From: Rickettsia typhi
GTDB lineage: Bacteria > Pseudomonadota > Alphaproteobacteria > Rickettsiales > UBA1997
Length of the DNA stretch: 33,840 nt
Reading direction: 5' to 3'
Assembly: GCA_945890035.1 (NCBI GenBank)
Contig: CAMDCJ010000005.1
Location: 1-33,840 of the forward strand
This document shows, piece after piece, positions 8,548-16,367 of this stretch (position 1 is its first letter; every line of letters starts with the position of its first letter). A program made the position numbers and the translations under genes. The notes under the pieces are model-generated. The model made no database searches, was not told where the DNA came from, and saw only the letters and a program-made list of their open reading frames with translations.

Positions 8548-9441
8548 CTAAACTCCCGTAATATTAATTTTATATTTTTTAGAAAAGTAGTTAAAGATTT
8601 CTTTGCGCTCGGTTGATTTAATGGCGCGATTGAAAATTGCAACTTCAGAAATAAAGCCGTTAAAACCTAAGTTTCCTAACTTATCTGTGCCAAGAGTTAG
8701 CCCCACTAATTGATTGGATCCGCTATTGAAGTCACTTCCTCCGAGCATTGATTCGGTGTTGTTTAAAAAAACTTTAGAACTGGTTCCGTTGAAATATATG
8801 GCAATGGCAAATTCGCCAGAATTAAAAAAACTATTTGTTACTGAATTTGTTTGGGCGCCAGCTATTGTTCCGCCTGCATAGACTTGAGTCCTATCAGATT
8901 TTATCGAAAAAGAAAAATCGCTAGAGGTAGAAGAGCCATCAAGAATTGTTTTATAATTTGAAGCATCTGGAGCATAATTGAGTTTGATTACTAAGAAAAT
9001 AGTTGCTTCCGAATATGCCTGAGTAAAAGCTAAGAGAGATAATTTGCCAGAGCCACTGAATTTAACTGCAGGAAGTTTGTTGATTGATGATTGAGAATAG
9101 GTGACATTAGGGGAGGCGACTGTCTCGAGAAGGTTGGTGCCAGTTAGGATCGAGCCTGAACTAATATCTTTCCATTTAGTAAGTTGCGCGCCATCTATAA
9201 CTTGAGATTGATCAAAAGAATCTTTTGAGGTGGTTTCATACCACGCTTGGAGCCCTGGCGTTTGAGAAATTGGAGATTTTGCAGTTACACTTCGCGCGTT
9301 GGAAATTCGTGCCGATTTTACTAAGCCGTATCCTTGGCTGGCGCCAACTATTAAAATGGCGATAACCAAGAATACGATCGACAATTCAACTAAAGAAAAA
9401 GCCAAATTTTTAGTTTTGTTTGTAGAATTTTTTTTAAACAT
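8548..9441 (-). CDS. Type IV prepilin-like protein with C-terminal LamG/concanavalin A-like domain
   Basis: The N-terminus is a class III (prepilin peptidase) signal: a Lys/Asn-rich leader, cleavage expected after A14, then FSLVELS with F at +1 and E at +5. A hydrophobic helix follows to about residue 38. After a short linker, residues 65-297 look like a laminin-G/concanavalin A-like jelly roll. It opens with PGLQAWYETT, is rich in Ser, Thr, Asn and short strands, and closes with GFISEVAIFNRAIKSTERKEI, a typical end of LamG-like domains. Such domains bind glycans or proteins, so this may be a minor pilin-like or pseudopilin adhesin. No pilus assembly genes are in the window. It lies between gcvPB and rpoH on the same strand. 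Confidence 0.85.
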   Translation of the reverse strand: MFKKNSTNKTKNLAFSLVELSIVFLVIAILIVGASQGYGLVKSARISNARSVTAKSPISQTPGLQAWYETTSKDSFDQSQVIDGAQLTKWKDISSGSILTGTNLLETVASPNVTYSQSSINKLPAVKFSGSGKLSLLAFTQAYSEATIFLVIKLNYAPDASNYKTILDGSSTSSDFSFSIKSDRTQVYAGGTIAGAQTNSVTNSFFNSGEFAIAIYFNGTSSKVFLNNTESMLGGSDFNSGSNQLVGLTLGTDKLGNLGFNGFISEVAIFNRAIKSTERKEIFNYFSKKYKINITGV

Positions 9442-9507
9442 CGTGATAGAAATTGTTATGAATTATTTCTATTACTTATATTTTATTAGCAAAAAAAAAT
9501 CCAGTAA

Positions 9508-10989
9508 TTATTGAAGTTCGCTCCAAGTTAATACTGGAGTTTTCGCGGCGCGAACATCATCAAGCCTTTTTCTAGGTGTGCTTAAAGGATATTGATGAAA
9601 TTTATCACCGCGATCTTCCTCGATTTCTTTAGAAATATAAAGCATGATGTTTATGAAATTATCGATACTCTCGCGAGTCTCGGTTTCTGTAGGTTCAATC
9701 AACATTGCGCCTTGCACCACAAGTGGGAAAAATACCGTCATTGGGTGAATACCAAATTCGATCAAAGCCTTAGCGATATCAAGCGTCGAAAGTCCTTTAG
9801 CTTTTTGAATTTTATCGGTTAACAAGCATTCATGCATACAATTTCCAGGGAATGGGACATGAAAATTATTTTTCAATTTTGCTAAAATATAATTCGCTGA
9901 AATTACTGCATCTTCGGCGACTTTTTGTAAGCCATCGGCGCCATGAGAAAGCATGTAGGTAAGGGCGCGAACATGCATGCCAAATTGTCCGTTAAAGCCT
10001 TTAACTTTTCCACAAGAGTTTTTTGGTCGAGCAAATTTATATTTATCGCCAACTTTTTCAACATGAGGTGAGGGCAAAAATTCTGCTAATTCTTCACGAA
10101 CGGCGATTGGACCAGAACCTGGACCACCGCCACCATGAGGAGTTGAGAAGGTTTTATGTAAATTAAAATGCATGACATCGACACCAATATCTGCCGGACG
10201 AACTTTGCCGACGATAGCGTTGTAATTAGCGCCATCGCAATAAAAATAACCGCCAACTGAGTGAATTAAATCGGCAATTTCGATAATATTTTTTTCAAAT
10301 TTTCCACAAGTGTTAGGGTTGGTAATCATTGTCCCTGCAATGTTGGTGCCATGTTCAGCAACTAATTTTTTGAATAAATCTAAATCAACTAAGCCATCAG
10401 AATCAGAAGGAATAACTTTAATTTCAAAGCCACACATCGCTGCCGTTGCTGGGTTGGTACCGTGAGCTGAATCAGGAATTAAAACGATTTTACGATGACC
10501 TTGCCCTTTAACTTCATGAGCTTTTTTGATGACCAACATGCCTGCTAATTCACCTTGCGCACCCGCTGCTGGAGCAAGTGAAACAGCTTTTAAGCCCGTT
10601 AAAGTTCCAAGCCAATTTTGTAAATTATACATCAATTCTAAAGCGCCTTGAACAGTTGATTCATCTTGAGCAGGGTGAATATCGGCGAATCCAGCAAGGC
10701 GCGCCATTTTTTCATTAAGTCGCGGATTGTGTTTCATGGTGCAAGAACCAAGCGGATAAAATCCGGCATCAATCGAATAATTTTGATTCGATAAACGCAC
10801 GAAATGGCGAATTACTTGCGGTTCATTAACTTGAGCTAAGCCAATTTTTTCACGAGAATTTTGTCCAGTTTTTAATTTGAATTCTTTGACATTTGGCAAA
10901 TCAACGCCACACGCACCCTCGCGTGATTGCTTGATAAGCAGTTCAGTTTCATGATTCAAACCAGTTTGTGCGGGAATAAAATTTTGCAT
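9508..10989 (-). CDS. gcvPB: Glycine dehydrogenase (decarboxylating) subunit 2
   Basis: The C-terminal half of the P protein of the glycine cleavage system, which decarboxylates glycine with pyridoxal phosphate and passes the aminomethyl group to the H protein. The cofactor lysine is K279 in HFNLHKTFSTPHGGGGPG. GSCTMKHNPR and DSAHGTNPATA are also characteristic. The length of 493 residues is normal for the split form. It is 29 bases downstream of gcvPA and certainly forms an operon with it. gcvT, gcvH and lpd are not here. The P protein is split in many bacteria and a single chain in others. Confidence 0.96.
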   Translation of the reverse strand: MQNFIPAQTGLNHETELLIKQSREGACGVDLPNVKEFKLKTGQNSREKIGLAQVNEPQVIRHFVRLSNQNYSIDAGFYPLGSCTMKHNPRLNEKMARLAGFADIHPAQDESTVQGALELMYNLQNWLGTLTGLKAVSLAPAAGAQGELAGMLVIKKAHEVKGQGHRKIVLIPDSAHGTNPATAAMCGFEIKVIPSDSDGLVDLDLFKKLVAEHGTNIAGTMITNPNTCGKFEKNIIEIADLIHSVGGYFYCDGANYNAIVGKVRPADIGVDVMHFNLHKTFSTPHGGGGPGSGPIAVREELAEFLPSPHVEKVGDKYKFARPKNSCGKVKGFNGQFGMHVRALTYMLSHGADGLQKVAEDAVISANYILAKLKNNFHVPFPGNCMHECLLTDKIQKAKGLSTLDIAKALIEFGIHPMTVFFPLVVQGAMLIEPTETETRESIDNFINIMLYISKEIEEDRGDKFHQYPLSTPRKRLDDVRAAKTPVLTWSELQ

Positions 10990-11018
10990 ATTTTTATATT
11001 TTGTTATATTTTATTTTT

Positions 11019-12296
11019 TTAATTCAAAATTTCGCTTAAATTTTTCGCTAAAAGTTTAATATCTTCTTCGCTAGTTAATTCACTGAAAGCCAAAATCATT
11101 TTGTTATCAACGCAATATCCGCCGATAATATTTTTCGCCAAAAGTTTTTGATTAACTTCGTGAGCATTTTTAGAAAATTCTATCGTAAATTCATTGAAGA
11201 AATTTTCGTTTAAAACTTTTACACCTTTGATTTTGCTTAAGATTTCGTAAGCTTCGCAAGCTTTTTGATGATTAATCAAAGCTAATTTTTTATAACCAAT
11301 TTCGCCTAAAAGTGAAGTGTGGATTGTGAAAGCGGTGGCGCATAAACCTTGGTTCGAACAAATATTTGAAGTGGCCTTTTCGCGACGAATATGTTGCTCG
11401 CGAGCGTTTAATGTTAAAACAAAACCTAATTTGCCGTCGGCGTCAATGGTGGCTCCGCAAATTCTTCCAGGCATTTGGCGCACGAATTCTTTTTTACAAG
11501 AGAAAAATCCTAAAAGTGGACCGCCAAAATTTAAACCAACGCCAAGCGAAGAGGCTTCGCCGACAACGATATCAGCTTGCGCGGGAGCTTCAAGAAGTCC
11601 TAAAGATAAAATTTCACTCACCACGACAATCATTAAAGCGCCGACCTCATCGCATTTTTTGCGAACTTCGGCGAGATTAGGAATATTGCCGTAAAAATCT
11701 GGATATTGCACCACAACGCCAGCGCAATCTTCGTCAATTTTATCTTGCAATTTTGCTGAATTTAAATCGAGGAAAGTCTTACAGACATCGAGATAATCGG
11801 GGTTAACATCGTTATATTTAGCAATATTTTTTTTACCAGATTTGATGCGCAGTGCCATCAAACAACTTTCGGCTAAAGAGGTTGCGCCATCATACATTGA
11901 AGCGTTCGCAACCTGCATGCCCGTAAGCAAAGAAATGATTGATTGAAATTGAAAAATCACCGTCAAAGTACCTTGCGCAATTTCTGGTTGATAAGGTGTG
12001 TAAGAAGTTAAAAATTCCGAGCGTTGAATTAAATGATCAACCGCAGATGGAATATGATGTTTGTAGCATCCAGCTCCTAAGAAAAAAGGACCTGAAGAAG
12101 CGGGGCGATTTTTTTTGGCGAATTCTTGTAAGATTTTTTCCACTTCGATTTCACCTTGGTGAAGAGGTAAACCAGTGATGGGATTTTTTAATAAAAATTG
12201 ATTTTCAACGGCATCGTAAAGGTCGTTAACACTAGAAACGCCGATTTCGGCAAGCATTGAGTTACGATCATTTTCAGTTAAAGCTAGATAGCGCAT
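11019..12296 (-). CDS. gcvPA: Glycine dehydrogenase (decarboxylating) subunit 1
   Basis: The N-terminal half of the split glycine cleavage P protein, which pairs with GcvPB. Family features include FLGAGCYKHHIPSAVDHL and TSYTPYQPEIAQGTL near residues 70-110, MYDGATSLAES, and the C-terminal ICSNQGLCATAFTIHTSLLGEIG. The fold is that of a PLP-dependent aminotransferase class enzyme, but the cofactor lysine is in the partner subunit. The length of 425 residues lies somewhat below the usual 440-450. No glycine riboswitch is apparent in the 141 bases upstream. Confidence 0.96.
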   Translation of the reverse strand: MRYLALTENDRNSMLAEIGVSSVNDLYDAVENQFLLKNPITGLPLHQGEIEVEKILQEFAKKNRPASSGPFFLGAGCYKHHIPSAVDHLIQRSEFLTSYTPYQPEIAQGTLTVIFQFQSIISLLTGMQVANASMYDGATSLAESCLMALRIKSGKKNIAKYNDVNPDYLDVCKTFLDLNSAKLQDKIDEDCAGVVVQYPDFYGNIPNLAEVRKKCDEVGALMIVVVSEILSLGLLEAPAQADIVVGEASSLGVGLNFGGPLLGFFSCKKEFVRQMPGRICGATIDADGKLGFVLTLNAREQHIRREKATSNICSNQGLCATAFTIHTSLLGEIGYKKLALINHQKACEAYEILSKIKGVKVLNENFFNEFTIEFSKNAHEVNQKLLAKNIIGGYCVDNKMILAFSELTSEEDIKLLAKNLSEILN

Positions 12297-12437
12297 TTTG
12301 TAAAATTTATAATTTTATGAAATAAATTCGGTATAATAAATTTTAGTATAATCGCCATTTTTAACTAAATTTCAAGAGGATATTTTTTGTTCGTAAAAAA
12401 ATAATTTTTATTTAGTAAATTTTAACTAATTGATTGT

Positions 12438-13157
12438 TTATTTTGCGTGAAGTAATTTCTCAACCGAAATTTTCTTTTCGTAGAGCGCGCGCCCTACAAT
12501 TGCGCCAACTACCCCATCTTTTTTTAGTTGGTTAACCTTAATGACATCGTCATTTGAAGAGACCCCACCCGAAGCAATAATCGGAATTAAAAGATTTTGC
12601 GCGAGTTTTTTGGTGCCTTCAAAATCAAAGCCCGAAAGCGTTCCATCGCGTGAAATATCGGTATAAATTATGGCGCTAGCTCCGCAATATTCGAGTCTTT
12701 TACCGAGTTCGATGGCTGAAATTTTAGAATCTTCGACCCAGCCCTGAGTTGCAACCAAGCCGTTTTTGGCGTCAATGCCAATCACAATTTTTCCTTGAAA
12801 TTTTTTACAAGCCTCGATAACTAAATTAGGATTAGTAAGGGCTACGGTGCCAAGAATGATGCGGTTTACGCCCAAAGCCAAAGCTTGCTCAATATCGTTT
12901 AAAGTGCGAATTCCGCCACCAAGTTGAACGGGTATTTTTATTGTTTCTAAAATTTCTTGAATTGAAGATTTGTTAATAATTTTGCCAGCGATTGCGCCGT
13001 CTAGGTCGACTAAGTGTAAAAATTTAAAACCTAACTTTTCAAATTCTAATGCTTGACTTGCAGGATTGTTATTGAATATAGTGGCTTGGTTCATATCGCC
13101 TTTGAATAAGCGAACACATTTGCCGTCTTTTAAATCAATGGCGGGGAAAAAAATCAT
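12438..13157 (-). CDS. hisA: ProFAR isomerase (phosphoribosylformimino-AICAR-P isomerase)
   Basis: Catalyses the Amadori-type isomerisation of ProFAR to PRFAR, the fourth step of histidine synthesis. It is a half-barrel duplication. Catalytic D8 lies in FPAIDLKDGKCVRL and the acid D129 in GIDAKNG. The phosphate sites are seen in QLGGGIRT and ASGGVS, and YTDISRDGTLSG identifies HisA rather than HisF. At 239 residues it is of normal size. It stands alone here without hisH, hisF or other his genes. Its ATG is only 14 bases from the ATG of a gene on the opposite strand. Confidence 0.95.
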   Translation of the reverse strand: MIFFPAIDLKDGKCVRLFKGDMNQATIFNNNPASQALEFEKLGFKFLHLVDLDGAIAGKIINKSSIQEILETIKIPVQLGGGIRTLNDIEQALALGVNRIILGTVALTNPNLVIEACKKFQGKIVIGIDAKNGLVATQGWVEDSKISAIELGKRLEYCGASAIIYTDISRDGTLSGFDFEGTKKLAQNLLIPIIASGGVSSNDDVIKVNQLKKDGVVGAIVGRALYEKKISVEKLLHAK

Positions 13158-13171
13158 AATTTTTAATTAAT

Positions 13172-13504
13172 ATGTTAATCAAAATTTTACTCAAAATCTG
13201 GCCAGCGATTACACCAATTTTGCTTTATACGATTTGGCATTTATTTGTAAAAAAAATAATAAATCGCATTTTTCGTAAAAATTATTGTGCTAAAAATAAT
13301 AATTCACAATCGAAAAATGAAGAAAAAATTATCGAAGGTGAGTTTGTCGAGGTTAATAAAAATCAAGAAAATCAAAATTTTAGTGCAGAAAAAATTGACG
13401 AAGAGAACAAAAAACTTTTCTCGTTACAAAATAAAAATTTTATAAAAATTCTTTATATAAGCTTGATTTTAGCGATTGCTTGCTTGATTTCTTTTGCATT
13501 TTAA
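13172..13504 (+). CDS. Small membrane protein with two predicted helices
   Basis: 110 residues, not recognised with certainty. Residues 5-28 form a hydrophobic helix with the pattern PAITPILLYTIW. A basic stretch and a polar, Asn/Glu-rich middle (about 35-85) containing IIEGEFVEV follow. Residues 90-110 form a second helix ending at the C-terminus. The layout recalls short alphaproteobacterial two-helix proteins such as the DUF6111 group, but the resemblance is weak. It is divergent from hisA with only 14 bases between the two ATGs, so the promoter must overlap hisA coding sequence or the 5' leader must be nearly absent. Confidence 0.6.
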   Translation: MLIKILLKIWPAITPILLYTIWHLFVKKIINRIFRKNYCAKNNNSQSKNEEKIIEGEFVEVNKNQENQNFSAEKIDEENKKLFSLQNKNFIKILYISLILAIACLISFAF

Positions 13505-13552
13505 ACTAAAAATCATAAAATATTTTTCTTATTTTTTTAGAAATTTCGATGA

Positions 13553-13581
13553 TTGATATTTAAAAAAATAATTTATAAAAT
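13553..13581 (+). promoter_or_regulatory. Candidate sigma-70 promoter before the Panacea gene
   Basis: TTGATA at 13553-13558 and TAAAAT at 13576-13581 are each one base from consensus and are separated by 17 bases. They lie about 55 bases upstream of the ATG at 13636. In DNA this AT-rich such a match can occur by chance. Confidence 0.35.
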
Positions 13582-13635
13582 TACTAAATAATTTAAGTTT
13601 TTATACCGAATTAACACCCAAAAAATCAACTAATT

Positions 13636-14217
13636 ATGCATAATTTAGAAAATAAAATTCCGAGCAAAAATATTAATTATACTCCAGCTCACATCGCCAA
13701 TTTTTTTATTGTCAAATCGCTAGAAGACCACATCAATCTTGATCCGATGAAGCTTCTTAAATTGGTTTATATCGCTTATGGCTGGAATTTAGCGATTAAT
13801 GAAACAAAGCTTTTTAATGAGCCAATTTTGGCGTGGAATTACGGTCCCGTAATTGCTTCATTATACCATGAAATTCGCGCATTTCCATTTAATGATAAAA
13901 ATAATCTCGACAAAGATTTTCGTTGTGCAATTTACCAAGAAGATTCCGCGACATCTAAGGCAACAAACATTCCGCATGTTGAACCCGATGATATTAAGGT
14001 CAATAGAGTTTTAGATGCGGTGTGGATTAATTATAAAAAATTCGACGGAATTTCTTTGAGCAAAATTACTCACGAAGAGGGTAGTCCTTGGCACCAAGCC
14101 TATTTTGGTAATGGCAAAAATGCGCAACTTGATGATGAATTAATCAAAAAACGCTCGATTGAAGCGATAGAAAAATTTATTGAGCGTGAAAAAAATAAAA
14201 ATGAGCAAGCATCATGA
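13636..14217 (+). CDS. Panacea (SocA/DUF4065) domain protein, probable antitoxin
   Basis: Residues about 15-90 match the Panacea/SocA-like domain: YTPAHIANFFI, then LDPMKLLKLVYIAYGWNLA, then the hallmark FNEPILAWNYGPVIASLYHE. The domain is a known neutralising module found next to many unrelated toxin types in two-gene systems, and is also used by SocA as a proteolysis adaptor. The C-terminal half is charged and ends in a Lys/Glu helix. Its stop overlaps the start of the next gene by four bases (ATGA), the usual coupling of an antitoxin-toxin pair. Antitoxin function is inferred from family and layout, not shown by the sequence alone. Confidence 0.82.
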   Translation: MHNLENKIPSKNINYTPAHIANFFIVKSLEDHINLDPMKLLKLVYIAYGWNLAINETKLFNEPILAWNYGPVIASLYHEIRAFPFNDKNNLDKDFRCAIYQEDSATSKATNIPHVEPDDIKVNRVLDAVWINYKKFDGISLSKITHEEGSPWHQAYFGNGKNAQLDDELIKKRSIEAIEKFIEREKNKNEQAS

Positions 14218-14684
14218 GCATTACAGAACAGCTATCGCAAATCTTAGATCAATATTACGATCCGCAAAAAAATTTAAAAAATATTGAAGAAAAAAAAGTT
14301 GATTTTGCCGATAACGGAAAGCTAAAAAAAATTAATTTCTCTGAGCAAAAGATGATGACAAAAAGCCCTTTGAACCAAGGGCAACAAAATTTTAGCCAAG
14401 AACTAGAGCAATTAAATTTTAAAAAAGCCGAAAATGATTTTGATCGAGCCAAACATGATTTTGAGTTTGAAAAAAAATATAAACCGCGGATTTTACATTG
14501 GTCGGTATGGATTTTAATTGCCTATTTATTTTGGCTTATCGGCATTATTACTTTTGATTATCTTTGGCACATTAACGATGCATCAAATAGGCTTTCAAAC
14601 CCCGTAATCATTGCCTTAGCATCTTCAACAGCGGTCGCAATTGTTGGCCTTCCTTCGCTAATTGTTAAATCACTTTTTAAGTAG
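14214..14684 (+). CDS. Membrane protein coupled to the Panacea gene, candidate toxin/effector
   Basis: 156 residues. Residues 1-92 are soluble and charged. Residues 60-90 (SQELEQLNFKKAENDFDRAK and on) are probably a coiled coil. Two hydrophobic helices follow at about 96-116 and 130-152, and the protein ends with a short basic tail. No enzymatic motif is visible. The four-base overlap with the Panacea gene shows the two are expressed together. Some toxins paired with Panacea domains are membrane proteins that depolarise the cell, so a membrane-acting toxin is plausible. A phage-defence or superinfection-type membrane sensor is the main alternative. The function remains unproven. Confidence 0.7.
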   Translation: MSITEQLSQILDQYYDPQKNLKNIEEKKVDFADNGKLKKINFSEQKMMTKSPLNQGQQNFSQELEQLNFKKAENDFDRAKHDFEFEKKYKPRILHWSVWILIAYLFWLIGIITFDYLWHINDASNRLSNPVIIALASSTAVAIVGLPSLIVKSLFK

Positions 14685-14724
14685 CAAAAAATCAAATATT
14701 TTAAATCCTGCTATTTTTATATAT

Positions 14725-14785
14725 TGACTTTTTTATTTAATAAGTTACTTTTTATAAAATCTGACTTTTTTTCAAATTAAAGTCA
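14725..14785 (+). promoter_or_regulatory. Duplicated inverted-repeat motif, candidate operator of the AbrB-PIN pair
   Basis: Two similar inverted repeats lie upstream of the antitoxin gene. The right one is a perfect 7-base pair of arms, TGACTTT (14762-14768) and AAAGTCA (14779-14785), around a 10-base spacer. The left one has TGACTT (14725-14730) and AAGTTA (14742-14747), one mismatch. Their starts are 37 bases apart. AbrB/MazE-fold antitoxins usually bind such palindromes in front of their own operon, so autoregulation is the simplest reading. Confidence 0.45.
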
Positions 14786-14796
14786 TAAACTTCAAC

Positions 14797-14801
14797 AGGA
14801 G
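14797..14801 (+). promoter_or_regulatory. Ribosome binding site of the AbrB-type antitoxin
   Basis: AGGAG, 11 bases before the ATG at 14813. It is worth noting because most non-ribosomal genes in this window lack a recognisable Shine-Dalgarno sequence, so this pair looks better initiated than its neighbours. Confidence 0.55.
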
Positions 14802-14812
14802 TCACAAATATT

Positions 14813-15049
14813 ATGATTGAACAAAATGTTATCGTTAGCGAAAATGGCAGAATTATAATCCCCGCTATTTTCAGAAAAGAGTTGAACATAAAATCCGGCG
14901 ATGAGCTGATTTTAAGGCTTTCGCCCGACAATGAAATAATAATTCATAGCCCGCGACAATCTTTGCAAAAGCTTCAAGAGCTTTTTAAAAACAAATCAGG
15001 GAGTTTTGTTGAAAAGCTTTTTGAAATGCGTAGAAAAGAGGAGATTTAA
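14813..15049 (+). CDS. AbrB/MazE-type antitoxin (VapB-like)
   Basis: 78 residues. Residues 3-48 carry the swapped-hairpin DNA-binding fold: VIVSENGRIIIPAIFRKEL, then LNIKSGDELIL. The C-terminal 30 residues are charged and probably wrap the toxin. It would be the labile antitoxin that neutralises the PIN ribonuclease encoded next and represses the operon as a complex. Its stop codon shares one base with the ATG of the toxin (TAATG). Confidence 0.85.
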   Translation: MIEQNVIVSENGRIIIPAIFRKELNIKSGDELILRLSPDNEIIIHSPRQSLQKLQELFKNKSGSFVEKLFEMRRKEEI

Positions 15050-15432
15050 TGACTAAAATAGTTTTTGATGCCTCCGCAATATTGGCTTTGCTTAAAATGG
15101 AAAGCGGTCATGAAATTGTTGCTAAAAACCTTGAGAATGCGGTTGTATCAAGTGTAAATTTTTGTGAAGTTGTGTCTTTTTTATCTAAAAAAACTCAAAA
15201 ACAAGAAGAGATGATTAAGTTTTTAACGGACACTTTTGATTGCGTTGAAGATTTTAATATTGAGCAAGCGATTATTGCAGGTTCATTTATAAGCGTTACC
15301 AAAGATTACGGTTTATCTTTGGGCGACAGAGCGTGCCTAGCTCTTGCTAAATATAAAAACATTCCCGTGCTAACGGCTGACAAGGCTTGGAGTAAATTAA
15401 ATCTGGGAATTAAAATAAAATTAATTCGCTAA
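15049..15432 (+). CDS. PIN-domain ribonuclease toxin (VapC-like)
   Basis: 127 residues, the normal VapC size. The four acidic residues of the metal site are all present: D7 in VFDASAILAL, E40 in NFCEV, D93 in LGDRACLALA and D111 in LTADKAW. Such toxins cleave tRNA or rRNA. The intact site suggests the toxin is active when not bound by the antitoxin. The target cannot be read from the sequence. The next gene is convergent, 56 bases away. Confidence 0.9.
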   Translation: MTKIVFDASAILALLKMESGHEIVAKNLENAVVSSVNFCEVVSFLSKKTQKQEEMIKFLTDTFDCVEDFNIEQAIIAGSFISVTKDYGLSLGDRACLALAKYKNIPVLTADKAWSKLNLGIKIKLIR

Positions 15433-15488
15433 AAATATGTCACCGCACCGACTTTTAGATGATGCGATTTAATTAAATTTAAAATAAT

Positions 15489-16367
15489 TCACCGAATATT
15501 TTTCAGTGAAAAAAAACTTTCTTCGGAATTTTTTAAAGCTTTTAAAATTTTTGGAAAATATAAATTTATTTTTTCGTCAACCTGCCACGGCATATTGAAA
15601 ATAAACATCCCGCAAGCATGCATTTTTTTTGTAAATTCCGAATTATTGCCAATATCACAAACGACATGAGTAATTTTTTCAAATTTTAATTCGGCAATTT
15701 TTTGATAAAAATTTGTTAAATTTCTTTCGTCGCCTTCAATGATTGGATGCCATAATAAGTAAATTCCGTTGGCAAATCGACGCTGACCATCTTGTAAGGA
15801 ATTTAGTGCATCTTGGTAATCATTTGAAATTAAATTATGGTTTTTTTCGTAAGCGGGATCGATTAAAATAAGAGCGCGTTTTTCTAAAGCGGGGAGTTTG
15901 GATTTTAAAAGATCAAAACCATTTTCTTGAAGGCATAAAATTTTTTTATTGCCAACAAAATTTTTACGCAATTCTTGAAAAACTGGGTAATTATTTTCGG
16001 CAAAAATTGCTTTATCATCATAGCGCAAAAAATTTTTTATAATTAAGGGCGAACCCGCGTAATATTTGAGTTTCGAAGGTAATTCTTGAATTTCACAAAC
16101 ATTAATTTTGGCTAAAATTTCAAGAAATTTTAATGGTAAAATTTCTTGAAAATTATTTTGATCTAAAATTTTTCGTAAGCCTTCGTTAAATTCGTTAGTT
16201 TTGGAAATTTTTTCGTCAAAAATTGAATATTTTGCCGAAGATGAATGGGTGTCGATTGCTAGGAAAGAGTTGGGTTTTTCATGGAGTTTTTCTAAGCAAA
16301 AACATAAAATACTATGCTTGAAAATATCAGCAAAATTTCCGACATGAAAATAATGCTGATAATTCAT
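15489..16367 (-). CDS. rlmJ: 23S rRNA (adenine(2030)-N6)-methyltransferase
   Basis: Methylates N6 of A2030 in 23S rRNA. It begins with the family signature NYQHYFHVGNFADIFKHSIL, followed by AIDTHSSSAKYSI, YAGSPLI and the catalytic DPAYE at 170-174. Most members read DPPYE, so one Pro is Ala here. The length is 292 residues against about 280 in E. coli. The start codon overlaps the stop of the upstream exported-protein gene by one base, making it the last gene of the glmU run. Confidence 0.93.
   Translation of the reverse strand: MNYQHYFHVGNFADIFKHSILCFCLEKLHEKPNSFLAIDTHSSSAKYSIFDEKISKTNEFNEGLRKILDQNNFQEILPLKFLEILAKINVCEIQELPSKLKYYAGSPLIIKNFLRYDDKAIFAENNYPVFQELRKNFVGNKKILCLQENGFDLLKSKLPALEKRALILIDPAYEKNHNLISNDYQDALNSLQDGQRRFANGIYLLWHPIIEGDERNLTNFYQKIAELKFEKITHVVCDIGNNSEFTKKMHACGMFIFNMPWQVDEKINLYFPKILKALKNSEESFFSLKNIR

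Noticed and set aside
11317-11694. 125-codon open frame on the plus strand
   Set aside because: It lies wholly antisense inside gcvPA, whose protein is clearly conserved; the frame is a shadow.
12330-12375. Possible gcvPA promoter on the minus strand: TTGAAA (12370-12375) with TATACT (12345-12350)
   Set aside because: The spacer is 19 bases, and similar AT-rich matches are common here; too weak to list.
12297-12437. Glycine riboswitch in front of gcvPA
   Set aside because: Only 141 AT-rich bases, with no GC-rich aptamer helices or the conserved purine core expected of the glycine aptamer.
15488-15510. TTCAC...GTGAA hairpin followed by an A-run near the end of rlmJ as a terminator
   Set aside because: The five-base stem is too weak, and the run following it on the plus strand is of A, not T.
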